DNA from: Glebionis coronaria
Taxonomy: Eukaryota; Streptophyta; Magnoliopsida; Asterales; Asteraceae
Assembly (NCBI GenBank): GCA_025667525.1
Contig: CM046881.1
Location: forward strand, 31,914,665 to 31,978,664
Reading direction: 5' to 3'
Length of the DNA stretch: 64,000 bases
The notes beneath the pieces are model-generated. The model saw only the letters and a program-made list of their open reading frames with translations. It was not told the DNA's origin and did not search any database. The position numbers and the translations under genes are program-made. Below are positions 26,249 through 37,812 of the stretch, piece by piece; positions within the stretch are counted from its first letter, which is position 1; each line of letters starts with the position of its first letter.

Positions 26249-27359
26249 ATGGATTTCATAGGATATACCATGTTCTTGTGCCTTGTTTCCATAGCTTTAT
26301 GTTATGATATAGACATAGACCTCGACCTCGACCCTGACCTCCTTCCAAGACCTTTGATCGCTGAATTCCCGAATTCACATCTCAAAAATATAACTGAAGA
26401 GCTAAATATGCAATGCACGAGTTGGAGGGTTGCGGTTGAAGCCAACAATTTGGGTCCATGGAAAACGATTCCAAGAGAATGTGCCGAACACATGAAGGAA
26501 TATATGTTGGGTCGATCTTATAAAATTGATCTTGAAACAGTTTCTAAAGAGGCTGAAGCTTACGCTAATAGCTTGGAATTGGAGGAAGATGGAATGGATG
26601 CTTGGGTTTTCGACATTGATGAAACCTTGCTCTCAAATCTTCCGTATTACGCTGATCATGGATTCGGGTACTAATTCATTAGTATAAAGGATTATGTTTC
26701 AAGAAATCTTATTTGTCACCATCCAGAATATATTTTGTGCAGAATCATCAACTAAGATTTTAATTCTAGAAAAAATTAAAAAAGTAGGAAATCTAAATTT
26801 ACATTCATTTCGTTTTGAAACAGGAGGACAAACTCTAATATGTTTTTGAGGTTGTATACGTAGGTTGGATTTTTTCGACAGTGCCCAATTCGACAGATGG
26901 ATCCTTGAGGGAGTAGCACCCGTAATAAAACCAAGTTTAAAGCTATACGAGAATGTTTTGAGGCTCGGTTTTAAGATCATCTTGTTGACCGGGCGCGGAG
27001 AAAACCGCAGAAATATTACCATTACAAATCTACAGAATGCTGGATATGTTATGTGGGACAAACTCATTTTAAGGCAAGTATTCAAACTCTTGAGACATCG
27101 GTTAAGAATGATCATTATGACAAATTTGACCATGAATCATTAATTAGATCTTGAAATAAAAAATATTTTGAAATTTCGCAGAGGCGAAAACGACCATGAA
27201 AAATCGGCCATTACATTCAAATCAGAAAAAAGGGAAGAGGTGATCGACGAAGGATTCAGAATTCTTGGGAACTTGGGAGATCAATGGAGCGATTTAGCGG
27301 GTACTTCAATAGCTAGCAGGTCGTTCAAGCTTTCGAACCCCATGTATTATATACCTTAA
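26249..27359 (+). CDS. HAD-superfamily acid phosphatase (vegetative storage protein type), 3 exons
   Basis: Exons 26249-26667, 26864-27073 and 27182-27359 join in frame to 268 aa, the normal family length. Intron 1 is GT-AG. Intron 2 uses a GC donor (AAG|GCAAGT), the known strong GC-AG consensus, and it is needed to keep frame (…LILR|GEND…). Residues 1-18 form a signal peptide, followed by an unusual acidic run DIDIDLDLDPD (20-30). The HAD motifs are FDIDET with nucleophile Asp122 and Asp124, LLTGR with Thr182, Lys in KSEKR (223-227), and GDQWSD (242-247). It probably dephosphorylates small phosphomonoesters in vacuole, wall or apoplast; some relatives serve as storage protein. All catalytic residues are present and the gene looks functional. 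Confidence 0.92.
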
Positions 27360-28508
27360 TTGATTTGTAGTCATTGAGTCATTGCCACACCATCGCCGGC
27401 GGTACGTATATTTGTAATTGTGTCTGTTGTATAAGTAATTGAATTTATATAGAAATGTTTGTTTGAGAACAAGTATGTATTTTTAGGTCAAATGGCGCAA
27501 AAATGCACTACAAATTTGTACGTGTTTGTTTCTAATTATGTCTTCAGTTTTTTTTTGTTTCAAATCCTTCACTTTTTTTGTCTGGTACATAAAAGCGGCC
27601 AACTTTTTTTTTTCTAACAAATCTAGGTTTTCTTTCACTTCCGTTAACAAGCAAGCGAGAAGAAATCCCTCAAAGGCACTGACGTAAGGTCTTTCACGTT
27701 GACCCGGCCCAACACAAGTCATCCCCGTATTTTGCCACATACGTGGGTTCGGGGCCTCCAAGGCCTGTTAGAGCTCTCTCCAACCCGCTCTTGGCTAGAT
27801 CACTATAACCCCATTCGTTATATCTCAAAATTAGTGTTGAATAAAAATGTAAGGCGAAAGTGACAATTATCCAACACTCAACATACAGTGATCTTGTAAA
27901 AAAAAAAACGACTGCATGTAAAACACTCGATCAGAATTCACCCATTCAGTGTGAAATTATCTAAATATAGGTCAAACATAAAATTAACACAACCGAACAT
28001 TCGATAATAAATAAAGTATCTAAAAGAACATAAATTCACTAATAATTCAGTATAATTAGGCCAGACTTAATAAATTTAACACAATCGATAGGTAAAAGCA
28101 CGATCACACTAAACCAAAAGTATGTAGGTCAAATTAATAAAGAATCAGGTAAAAATGAATGCGATTATTAGAATCCTCATCAGTATTCAAATCAAATGAG
28201 TGATATTAATTAAAAATTAGATGAAAATTATTAAAGATGCTGATGAGAAATTGAAAATTGAGATCAAATGAGTGTCGTAAAAAGTTGGGAAAATGAATAC
28301 ACGGTGATTTTGGGAAGAAAGGATTGCATGTATAGTGATTTTTGCACTTTGGGCTTTTTATTTTTAAATATCATTAATTTTTGGGATAAAAGGAAATGAG
28401 GAAAAATTGTGGTAACGGGAAGCGAAGAAAAAGAGTTGAGTATCAGATTCAAAGAGATCCTAAGTTAAGTGTTTTTTTTTTCATTTACCATTGTTTGTAC
28501 GGATGACT
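27360..28508. other. Acid phosphatase 3' flank and intergenic DNA
   Basis: No gene seen. The first 150 bp is the likely 3' UTR. The rest is AT-rich, with weak minus-strand frames that resemble nothing. Confidence 0.4.
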
Positions 28509-28517
28509 ATTTTCATT

Positions 28518-28689
28518 GGGAGATGATTTGCACACTCTTCATATTGATTGAGACACTCTAAATTATTGTGTCTTGACGTATATACCCTTGATTCACTTTT
28601 AATCATGTTTTATTTATAAGGGTATATGTGTCAAGACACACCAATTTAAAGTGTCCCAATCAATATGAAGAGTGTGCAAATCACTTCCC
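28518..28689. mobile_element. MULE-type MITE with long TIRs and 9-bp target duplication
   Basis: A 172-bp element beginning GGGAGATGATTTGCACAC and ending with the inverse (GTGTGCAAATCACTTCCC). The arms pair over about 75-80 bp. It is flanked by a perfect 9-bp repeat, attttcatt (28509-28517 and 28690-28698), the length typical of Mutator-like elements. Confidence 0.85.
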
Positions 28690-28799
28690 ATTTTCATTGT
28701 AACAAACTTTCGAAAAATGGTTTATAGAGTATTAAACTCGTCATGGTATAAACATCATCTAACAATGTCATCAACATTATTTGGCGTGATCGAAGAGTT

Positions 28800-29211
28800 A
28801 ACAAACCTTCTTCTACAATGACGGACGTTGAAAATGTTGGTGATTTAAGTGTCATCATATATATTTTATGTGATTGTGATTTACTAGAGATGAAGGGCTT
28901 TATCAAGTATAGTTTGCAAGCAAGTCTGGAGGGTGTGGAGTGCACACTCATTCTAGCTAACTTGATGCCGCCATCGAAAAATGCAAGGGTAAAGGGGATC
29001 GCGTCCCCTTACGGGGTGAAGGTGCAGAGCCCCTTTGTTGGGGTCCCAACAGACATAACTTTTGGTGATCAGTTGTGTCTTTTCCTTGGCAACTGCTATT
29101 AGGTGTTTGTGATCTTTACACGATTCAGAGAATATATCAGGATCGTTCATTATTACCACCCCCACACCCATAAATATTAACAAAGATTGAAGTATGTTCT
29201 GGTTTTAATCA
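28800..29211 (+). mobile_element. Probable 5' LTR/leader remnant of the plus-strand copia
   Basis: It precedes the gag-like start. The G/C-rich stretch 28980-29055 (e.g. 'gggatcgcgtcccctt') is of a kind common in copia LTRs. The overlapping 94-codon frame 28818-29102 is not recognised as a protein. No LTR ends were identified. Confidence 0.3.
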
Positions 29212-30697
29212 TGGTTGATTATGTTAAAGATATGACGACAAAGTTTGAAAAGTTAGACAAGTTTGAGGGTTGTGATTCAAACGTTAGCAAAAGAAGATGT
29301 ATTTCCCTCTTACAACTTTGAAGGTTATGTATGTCCTGAGTACCCCCCCCCCCCCCCCCCCTTATGACAGAGTTTGTTGAAGAGAAGATACTGGAATAGA
29401 CAAGGAAACGATGCAAGTGGGGGAATGTTGAGTACATATGTCGAGGGAGCATCTTGAAAGATATGTCTAATACTTTATTTGATGTATACCAAAGGAGTTA
29501 CGGAACCAACTTGAACAAAAAAAAAATACATGGCAGAAGATTCTTCTAGTAAGAAGTTTCTCGTTAGTAATTTTAACAATAACATAATGGTTGATTTAAG
29601 GTCTTAAAGGGAACAATATCGCGAACTCCTTCGAATTATGGGAGAATACACTCAATGTGGTTTGAACATGAACGAGTTTATCTTAGTGTCTAGTATCACA
29701 AACAAACTTCCACCATCATGGAAGGATTTCAAAAAGATGTTACAACTTGGAAGCCACTTTTGCATAGAGGAAACTCTTAGGATGGAAGAAATGGTAAAGG
29801 TACGGGTAAGGATATTGCTGGATCATCTTCCGTGAATATGGTTGAAGATGATAGGAACAAGAAAAACAAAAAATTACAAGGGAAACAAAAGAAAATTCCA
29901 TTATAAAAAGAATGATCCCAACAACAAAAAACCAAATATGGTTTGTTGGAAGTGTGGAAAACCTAGTCATTTCAAGAGGGATTTTGAGGTAAGAAGAACA
30001 ATGGTGAAAGCGGTTCTGGATCAGGGCATGTGTCTAAGGACCCAAGTTCACAACAAGGTCTAGTTATTAATCATGTTATTGTTGATCATTTTATAACTCC
30101 TATTAAGAATTATGTGTAACATATTTCTGAAATATGTTATGTATAATATGATGAAATCGCTTGGTGGATTGACTCTAGTGCAACTTGTCATGCATGTAAG
30201 GATCGCTGGTGTTTTGATATCTTTCATCCAGTAGATGATCAATCCATTCTCTAGATGGGCGGAGAGTCCACCAAACCAATACTTGGACGTAGAAATGTTG
30301 TAATAGAATTCAGTTCTTGAAAAATAATTACTTTACTTAATGTTGTGAACATATTGGGGCTTAGGATGAATCTAATGTTCGGCCCCGTGTTAAATAAGCG
30401 AGGCTACAAATAAGTCTATGAATATGATAAGTATATCCTATCAAGACATGTGTATTTATTGGTTTCGATACTATAATAATGATATAGCTATGTTAAATCT
30501 TAATAAAGTTCCTAATAGCATTAACTCTATTTATATGGCTTATTCCCATATTGTTGATTCTAAAATATGAGATGCTCATCTAAGACACATTCATTATAAA
30601 CGTTCACATGATATGTCTAAAGATAGTCTATACCTTCCTTTGACATGAACTAGGAAAAATGTAATACTTGCATGTTAACTAAGATCACTAGACAACC
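29212..30697 (+). pseudogene. Ty1/copia gag-protease remnant
   Basis: Starts near MVDYVKDMTTKFEKLDKFEG and continues in broken frames: ITNKLPPSWKDFKKML, then a CCHC knuckle CWKCGKPSHFKRDF (29944-29985) whose last Cys is replaced by Phe. The protease region has WWIDSSATCHACKDRW (30162-), where the catalytic DSG has become DSS. The last recognisable piece, CNTCMLTKITRQP, ends where another copia LTR inserts at 30698. A 19-base C run (29343-29361), stops and frameshifts confirm decay. RT, RNase H and the right LTR of this element are not in the window. Confidence 0.82.
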
Positions 30698-31059
30698 TGT
30701 TGTCCCATAATATATGATGATAGATTAAGAAATAAAGATGAAAATATATGAATTCTAGAGAGAGAAAGTAGAGAGAGAAAACAGAGAGAATGGTTGGAAA
30801 CTTTGGGAGGATTAGATTAGAAGTGAGAGAATACAAAATGACCAACACCCTTCCTAACCTGCTAGGAATGGTATTTATAGCCATCCCTTACATGTAGTAT
30901 ATATTGTTTCGGACGGGCTTGTCTTTTGGGCTTTAAGTAGCTTAAATACAAGCCCGTGAACCACAACTTTTCTACTACCTATTACAACGTTCTAATAAAT
31001 ATTACAATAATAAACTATGACCGAACATTCTTGTTTGAATCAATATTTTGAGGCTAACA
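30698..31059 (-). mobile_element. 3' LTR of a minus-strand copia element
   Basis: A 362-bp LTR with TGTTG...TAACA ends and a minus-strand TATA box (plus 'ggtatttatagcc', about 30869-30881). To its right lies 'atctcctccaatgtgagg', which on the minus strand is the polypurine tract of this element. It interrupts the plus-strand copia protease region; the left 5-bp flank is caacc. Confidence 0.8.
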
Positions 31060-33399
31060 ATCTCCTCCAATGTGAGGTCATTCCTCTTCGACATTTGGAG
31101 ATTTATGGAGATTACTAATCTCGTCATAAGTGATTCTTAAACGTGTAATAGTAGTCTTGTTCCTTCATGCTGTGATCTTTGAGACTTTGTCGTTGTCTTT
31201 CGACTTTGTCTTTAATCTTGAGATCTTCAAATCATCCTTGACTTGTCTTTGCCATCTTGCGATCTTGTGTCTTCATCCACATGCTCACACTATTAATTGT
31301 TGAATATGTCTTTAGGCATGAGTATGTGGTTTTAAATCTTTGACTTTGCTTAGTACACCGCAACGTCACCTTCTTGAGACAAAACATAGACACGGACTAA
31401 ATGGCTTTGACATTCGTCCTAAATCGGTAGCGTTTTACCTCCGGTCGGTGAAGACCGTTACACGATATTAAATATCGTACCTGTGGTAGGTATATTCAAT
31501 TAAGAATATCCTTGACAAGGTTTCGAGGCAGTACTATCCGTTCTCTTTACTCGACCGTCTCAAAGTAAGATTGCGAACATAAAGAGTGAATCAGTTGGAT
31601 AAATATCCGCTTGATTAAAGTTGTCAATTCAAATTCCTTGAACAAGTTTATATTTATTAAGAATCTTACCATTGTTGCTTTCCATTTGACACAAGCTCGA
31701 TTCATAAAGAATCTTGCAAGTCACCTACCGCAGTGCTGTTTGAGGTTGACACTGGAAGGATTTCCATTCGTCACTGTGAATACTAATGAGTATCACTCTG
31801 AATGTTCTGGCAATATCACAAGGATATAGCGTAGGACTCTCTTGTTCATCATCCGTGTGTCCTAACGAGATTTTATTGATATCTAGGCTCTAGACTCCAT
31901 TTGTGCACTTTTAGTGGTCGGAGGCCAGAGCAGATGGCACTTATTCAATATCAACTATCTCGGAGTGAGAAAGTCAATAAAGTCATGTTGATCTTCGTGA
32001 CAATAAAACAAACTTCTTTTGAGAGAAGCCTGAGTCAGCTGGGGAAGGGTTGTGCATTACATCACTGGGTCTATGATGTGTTATCTTCATGATGTGTTGA
32101 CCCAATTTTTGCCTAAGTTGTATGGAGGGCTAATTTATTTTCACCCTTTATCCTTACATTTTTTTTTCATTCTTCAAGCCCTTCGATGTTACCAAGACGT
32201 CATCACTAGCACCTTGTTGTGATTGTTCTAGTGCTAGGTTAAGTACTTATTCGGCATACAGCTACATTCATAATCTACTCCCTCTTTCCCAAGGACTTCT
32301 ATTAATCTACTAGATAGTCCCTGGGAAGATCCCTCCGGTTCTGGTTGTATCATAGGACTTAAACCTAACCACCCTTTTGACACCAATAACGTCGTGAATT
32401 AAATATGTTGTAGGTATTTGATCGTAACCATAAACCACTTTAAATTCTAACAAAGTGTTTGAAAAACATTTAACACCTTGCTAGTTTTGTCGTTTCAGAA
32501 AAGATCCCCCTTCACATGTGCATCGAAAATCGAAAGTGTTTCGCACATGTGGGTAAGAGTTAAAGTGCTTGAGTCTATAGATCATATTTTAATCACATTT
32601 TCTCCCCTATCTTTAATATATAAATCTTTTGATATTAGAGATACCAAATATGATTAAAATATATCGCGAAAAATAGTCTTGAAAATCTTCGGGAGAAAAA
32701 TGTGTCTTACTAGCATGAATTATTTGGACCCCCCCCCCCCCTCAAAAAATAATCCAATTGAATTGACATTGTGAGGATGTGATCCACATTTCACTTTTTG
32801 AGGGTAGGAGTTGTTGAACACACAATTTTTGAAAGATTTTGAATAATCATTGAAAAACTCTTGAAAAAATTGTGTTCAACTCTTTTTGAAAAACATCCAT
32901 TTCTTTTTGGCGAGATGGTTTTTCTAAAGCATAAACTTGAGTTCATAGACTTTGAATGTCTTGATAAATCCACTCAAGTGTAAGAAGATTTCTCTTATTT
33001 TGCTGAGGGTAAGCGCACAAAATCGTACACTCCCCTGGGAATATCGACCCAGGTTGCAATCTGAAAGTGATTACAAGCCATTGTGTTGAGCTTGAAACGT
33101 TGAATGTTTTGTGACATGCTCAACCCAAGATAGATTTCTCTATCCGTTGTTGGAAAAATTATCCAAATTAGACATTTTACTTTATTAAGAATAGAAATGA
33201 CATGTTCAGAAAAATATTTACAACTTTCATTCGAGCTTTATGTACACACCCGTGTCGTTATTGAGCGACATTTCTAGGTACGTCCATATTATCGATACTG
33301 AAAGACATGTCGAGAAGAATATTTTTGGATTTTCAAAGATTTTTAATTTTGTGTTTTGCCTTTATATGTTATTTACAAGTAGATGTTTGATAGATGAAT
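31060..33399 (-). mobile_element. Non-coding 3' region of the minus-strand copia
   Basis: About 2.3 kb lies between the RNase H end and the 3' LTR, longer than usual for copia. It has no recognisable domain. A 'cccccccccc' run near 32730 reads as a second polypurine-like tract on the minus strand, so another insertion may be hidden here. Confidence 0.4.
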
Positions 33400-36239
33400 C
33401 AAGCAGGCACCTTTGCCAGAATCTCCAGGTCCGCTGGAGTCAAACATCTCATACCAATTTGCCTAACTAGATACGCAAATCTCTATTTCGAAAGCGCTTT
33501 TGTAAACAAGTCAGCTAATTGGTAATCCGTTCCAACAAAGTATAGTTCAAAAATACCGCGTTCAACTTGTTCCTTTATAAAGTGATATCTGACATCAATG
33601 TGCTTCGTGCGGGAATGCTGTACCAGATTGCATGAGATGGCTATGGTCGACTTTGAGTCACAATACATAGGTACTTTATCAAAGTGGAAGCCATAATCCG
33701 TGAGTTGTGTTCTCATCCAAAGAACTTGAGCACAACGCGCAGATAGAGACACATACTCCGCTTTGGCTGATGACAGTGACGTGCAATCCTGCTTCTTGGA
33801 AGACCATCCCACAAGCTTATCTTGACCTAGAAATTGTGCACCACCAGAAGTACTTTTTCGTGTATCAAGACAATGCATGATCAGAATTTGAATAGGCCGT
33901 TAAAAAGAAACCGGTTTCCCTCGGATACCAGAGTCCCATGTGAATGGTATTCTTAAGGTACCAAAAGATCCGTTTAACCTCTTTGAGGTGTTTTTCAGTG
34001 GGTCGTGCTTGATATCGTTCACAATAACACGTAGCATGTGATATATCTGGTCGGCTTGCTGTTAAGTATATGAGGGAGCCGATCATGGAACGATATCTCG
34101 TTTGACCTATGGCATCTCCCTCCAAATCAGCATCTAGGGATGTGGTTGATAATGGTGTCCCAACGGGGTAACATGAGGTCATACCATGCTTTTTGATTAT
34201 CTCTTGACAATACTTAGCTTGGTTAATAAAGATACCACTTGGGGATTGGTGAACTTGAGTTCCTAGAAAGAATTTTAGTTCGCCCATCATAGACATTTCA
34301 AATTTGTTGTGCATTGCTTTTTCAAACCAATTTGAAAGTTTTGGGTTTGTTGACCCGAAAATAATGTCATCAACATAAATCTGCACAGCAAAATGTCATC
34401 CCCATATTTATTAGTGAACAAAGTTAGATCAATGGAACCTTTTGAGAATCCTCTGGATACCAGAAATTTCGAGATCTCGTCGTACCACGCCCTTGGAGCT
34501 TGCTTGAGTCCATAAAGTGCTTTGTGGAGACGATACACCTTGTCAGGAAAATGAGGATTGACGAATCCTTCATGCTGTGTGACATAGACTTCTTCCTTCA
34601 AAGGACCGTTTAAAAACGCCGTCTTTACGTCCATTTGATAAACGATGAATCCTTTATGTGTAGCATAAGCAAGGAAATCCTGACCGCTTTCATACGAGCT
34701 ACTGGTGCAAATGATTCTTCAAAATCAATACCCTATTTCTGGCCATACCCTTTAGCCACTAGCCTAGATTTATTCTTGATGATCGTGTTTTCTTCATATC
34801 TTGTTTTTCCAAATCCATCGAAAATTTAATGGTGTTACATCGTATGGTCTGTCAACAAGTTCCCAGACTTTAAGTCTTTCAAATTGTTGAAGTTCATCCG
34901 TCATCGATTCAATCCAAGAGTGATCTGCCAAGGCTTCTTTGATGTTTTTTGGTTCAGCTGTACTCACGGCGAGTGCGAACATACAAACATCACCATCGGT
35001 TTCAAGTTGTCGTCTTGTACGAACGGGTTGAAGGGTTTCCAATTACTTGAACCAAAGGATGATCTCGGGTCCAATGATGTGTTGAAGGATGTAGTTGGTA
35101 AAATGTATGCATATTTGATGGATCAACGTGGCGAGTAGAGGACTCTCCAGTTTCGTGTACCGGTGTACCGAATGGGTTGATAAAGTCGTCTTCGTCATTT
35201 AATGCATGGTCTGCTTGATTTGTGTTCTCTAGAGCAATGACAGTAGTTGTAGATGTTGTAGGATCGATAGTTGAAATGATATTCTGAGGAGGTAAATCTG
35301 CAGCAACCCGTTTTGAAGTATATGAAGTTGTATCCTTTTGTTGATGATGAGCGATATCATCATTCTAATCATGAGTGACAGTGAAAGACTTTGATACAAC
35401 ATGTTTCTCCCCCGTGAAATATTCATCAAACATTGGTCCATATAACATTTCCAACTCTTCAGTGGTCGTATCCACTGTCATATCTGCTCTTGGAACATTT
35501 CCTTGAACTAGCTTTGAACTTGACGGTTCATTGCTGTGGTCTGTAGTTGTGCACATAAGTCTTTTGTCTTTGTGGATCGGGACTTAAACTGTTTTGTTCA
35601 AGTGCCATATCTTTCAATTCATCAAATCGGATATGAATAGTCTCGAGTATCAATTTTGTTCTCTTGTTGTAAACTCTATATCCCTTAGACTGAGTTGCAT
35701 ATCCCACTAGAATACATGCATCACCTTTCTCTTTCATCTTATCTAGATTTTCACCATCTCAGATTATGTAACACGTACATCCAAAAACGTGAAGGTGCTT
35801 GAGTGAAGGTTTTCGATCATGAATTATGTGGTATGGTATCTTTTCGTTTCTTGGAATAATTAAGGAACGGTTTTGAGTGTAGCATGCGGTTGACACGACT
35901 TCGACCCAAAAGAACAATGGAAGTTTTGAAGCGGATAATAATGTTTGAGCAACCTCAACCAAAGTACAATTTCGTCTTTCAACAACTCCGTTTTGTTCAG
36001 GTGTTCAAACAATAGATGTTTCATGTTTAATCCCTTCGGCTTCAAAATAATTCTTCAGAGTTGAATTCAAGAATTTTGTGCCTCTGTCAGTACGTACCAC
36101 TTTTACTTGAGCTTGAAGACATGGTTGTATCTACTTAAGGAAGTTGATGAGAACTTCGGGTGTTTCATCCTTGGACCTCAAGAAGTGAGTCCACGTGTAC
36201 CTTGAGTAGTCATCGACAATTACTAATAAATGATTTTTA
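33400..36239 (-). pseudogene. Ty1/copia pol (integrase, RT, RNase H), disrupted
   Basis: Reading leftwards: integrase core (VIVDDYSRYTW near 36225, then PEQNGVVERRNC and VFGCTCYII), RT ([34 protein letters not shown] near 34370) and RNase H ([21 protein letters not shown], then GMRCLTP). The reading frame is broken by at least five stops or frameshifts (near 35990, 35755, 35530, 35380, 34800, 34390, 33880). The element is cut off inside integrase at about 36239, so gag, protease and its 5' LTR are missing from the window. Confidence 0.88.
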
Positions 36240-36507
36240 GTTAGTTAATAAAAAGGTTTCTTGCAAGATCTTTCTTTGCGTTGCTCGTACACAATTATAT
36301 TTGTCGTTGTTTCGTACTCGGTATCTTCTCGAATCGATCACGGTTCAAAGTGGAATTGTTGTTCTTGGTAACTAAAAGTTGGAGCTTTTGATCTATATCT
36401 ACTTAAAAGGTAAGTGCGTGAAGTAATAAAAGTAAACTAAAAGCAATTAATGAAAATAAAGCTGCAATTAAACTCAAAACAGTAAATACCTAAACTTGGA
36501 AAAACAG

Positions 36508-36632
36508 CTGATTCGGAATAATTGCTTGATCCAGAATATTTGGCTCATTCGGAATAAATCAACTCATGCGGAATACTACCTTCATCCGGAAAACATTGCT
36601 CATCCGGAATATCTACTGATTCGGAATAAAAT
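36508..36632 (+). repeat. CGGAATA-motif repeat cluster, left part
   Basis: About seven imperfect units of 'gattcggaataa' / 'catccggaatat' at 12-24-bp spacing. The cluster continues right of the Tat element. Confidence 0.75.
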
Positions 36633-36639
36633 TGAAAGG

Positions 36640-36644
36640 CCTTT
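36640..36644 (+). repeat. Target-site duplication CCTTT (left)
   Basis: Five-base repeat identical to 47765-47769, bracketing the Tat element exactly outside its TG...CA LTR ends. Confidence 0.9.
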
Positions 36645-37228
36645 TGTTGATGCAAAAGTTGGGTGATCCTTGCTAGACCCGAATTAGGCTTAATTCGGGT
36701 TGGTTGGACTCCGACTCCTGCACCAAGTGAATCGTATGGTTGGGATCCTGCACACTAAACAACACACGTTAGGCTTACTGTGGGAATGTTTCCCACGATT
36801 AGACTCCAGCAAGAGAGTAAGTAATCGGTTAGGATTATAGGAATCAGATGAGAGTTTTAGAGTGTAGAATGTGATACCTTTGTGGAACCCTTCGGGGTTC
36901 CTTATATAGGCAGTGAAACCCTAATGGGCTGTCACTGATGCTTCGGCCCCAAGGAAAGGATAAGTACCAGAATTAGATTGATTGTTATCTTCTAATTATG
37001 GTGAGTGAATATCCTCTTCTTTGGGGTAAATCCTATTCATAGACAGACTATGATTCTGTCTAACCCTGTACCGGTCATGCCGGGCCGTGGGCCGCACACG
37101 TGTGTGCGGTTACTATTCATCTAAGCCCATAAGCTTAAATAATATTATTTCCACCCATTCATGATGGGCCGGATACGGGTAGTACCCGTGGGCCGGGTTC
37201 ATGACCCGGCTGGGACTATACGTCATCA
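36645..37228 (-). mobile_element. Tat element 3' LTR
   Basis: 584 bp, from TGTTGATG to CATCA. TATA box on the minus strand (plus 'ccttatatagg', about 36900-36910). It differs from the other LTR by roughly fifteen substitutions by eye, most of them transitions. Confidence 0.92.
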
Positions 37229-37661
37229 TGTCCCCCCAGTCTAGTTGTTATAGCCGTGGGCGTAACCTCTAGACTATCAAGATGCTCCCTGGACGTACTA
37301 AGAAAGATCCTTAGGGAATGATAAATTGTCCAAAAAATTGTTTCGGCCGCACGTGGCAACCTGATCTAGGAATTTATTCCAATGATACTGCAGCCGCACG
37401 TGACGACCGAGACAAATTAAATGTAACATTGAAATTGGGTCTTACGTAAGACCGCATATCCCTACATAAATGACTGTTCACCTGCCACTTGACTGACAAA
37501 GTGCAAACAGTCAGAACCTCGAGCGGCGTAAACTTCTGAGTCAGAAGTGACCCGTGGGTCACACCTGACTCTTCACTTGCCACTTACACCCTAACCACAC
37601 GATTAAGGATAGTGGCCAACACGTGTCACGCATCCAACAGACCATGACCCACAAGGCAACC

Positions 37662-37670
37662 CTATAAATA
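37662..37670 (+). promoter_or_regulatory. TATA box for the Tat antisense gene
   Basis: 'ctataaata' on the plus strand, about 150 bp before the ATG at 37813, in an otherwise GC-moderate region. It would place a start near 37695. The antisense frame therefore seems to have its own internal promoter, independent of the LTRs. Confidence 0.5.
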
Positions 37671-37812
37671 AGCCACCCATACGGTTGTGTGAAACACACA
37701 GTCTTTTCCTCCATTTCTGCCATTAAAGCTTTTCTTCTTAGCTTCACTTACTCACGCACGGATCCCTTCCTCCACAGGTTAGAATACCACGTCCTTAACT
37801 TTTTATTCAGTA

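Larger units (their letters stand above)
36240..36644 (-). mobile_element. Athila-like gypsy LTR, left fragment
   Basis: It abuts the truncated copia integrase at about 36240 (true LTR end somewhere within 36231-36264). It carries about seven 'TTCGGAATAA' / 'ATCCGGAATAT' repeats (36508-36632) and is split from its right half by the Tat element. The Athila label is inferred from LTR style and the polypurine tract at the other end, not from coding sequence. Confidence 0.5.

Noticed and set aside
26699..27133. 144-codon minus-strand frame in the acid phosphatase gene
   Set aside because: It is antisense to exon 2 and introns, with no recognisable motif.
28818..29102. 94-codon plus-strand frame as a gene
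   Set aside because: It lies in a probable copia LTR/leader remnant; no family recognised and the start is arbitrary.
29343..29361. C19 homopolymer as a functional element
   Set aside because: Most likely slippage or assembly uncertainty in a dead gag region.
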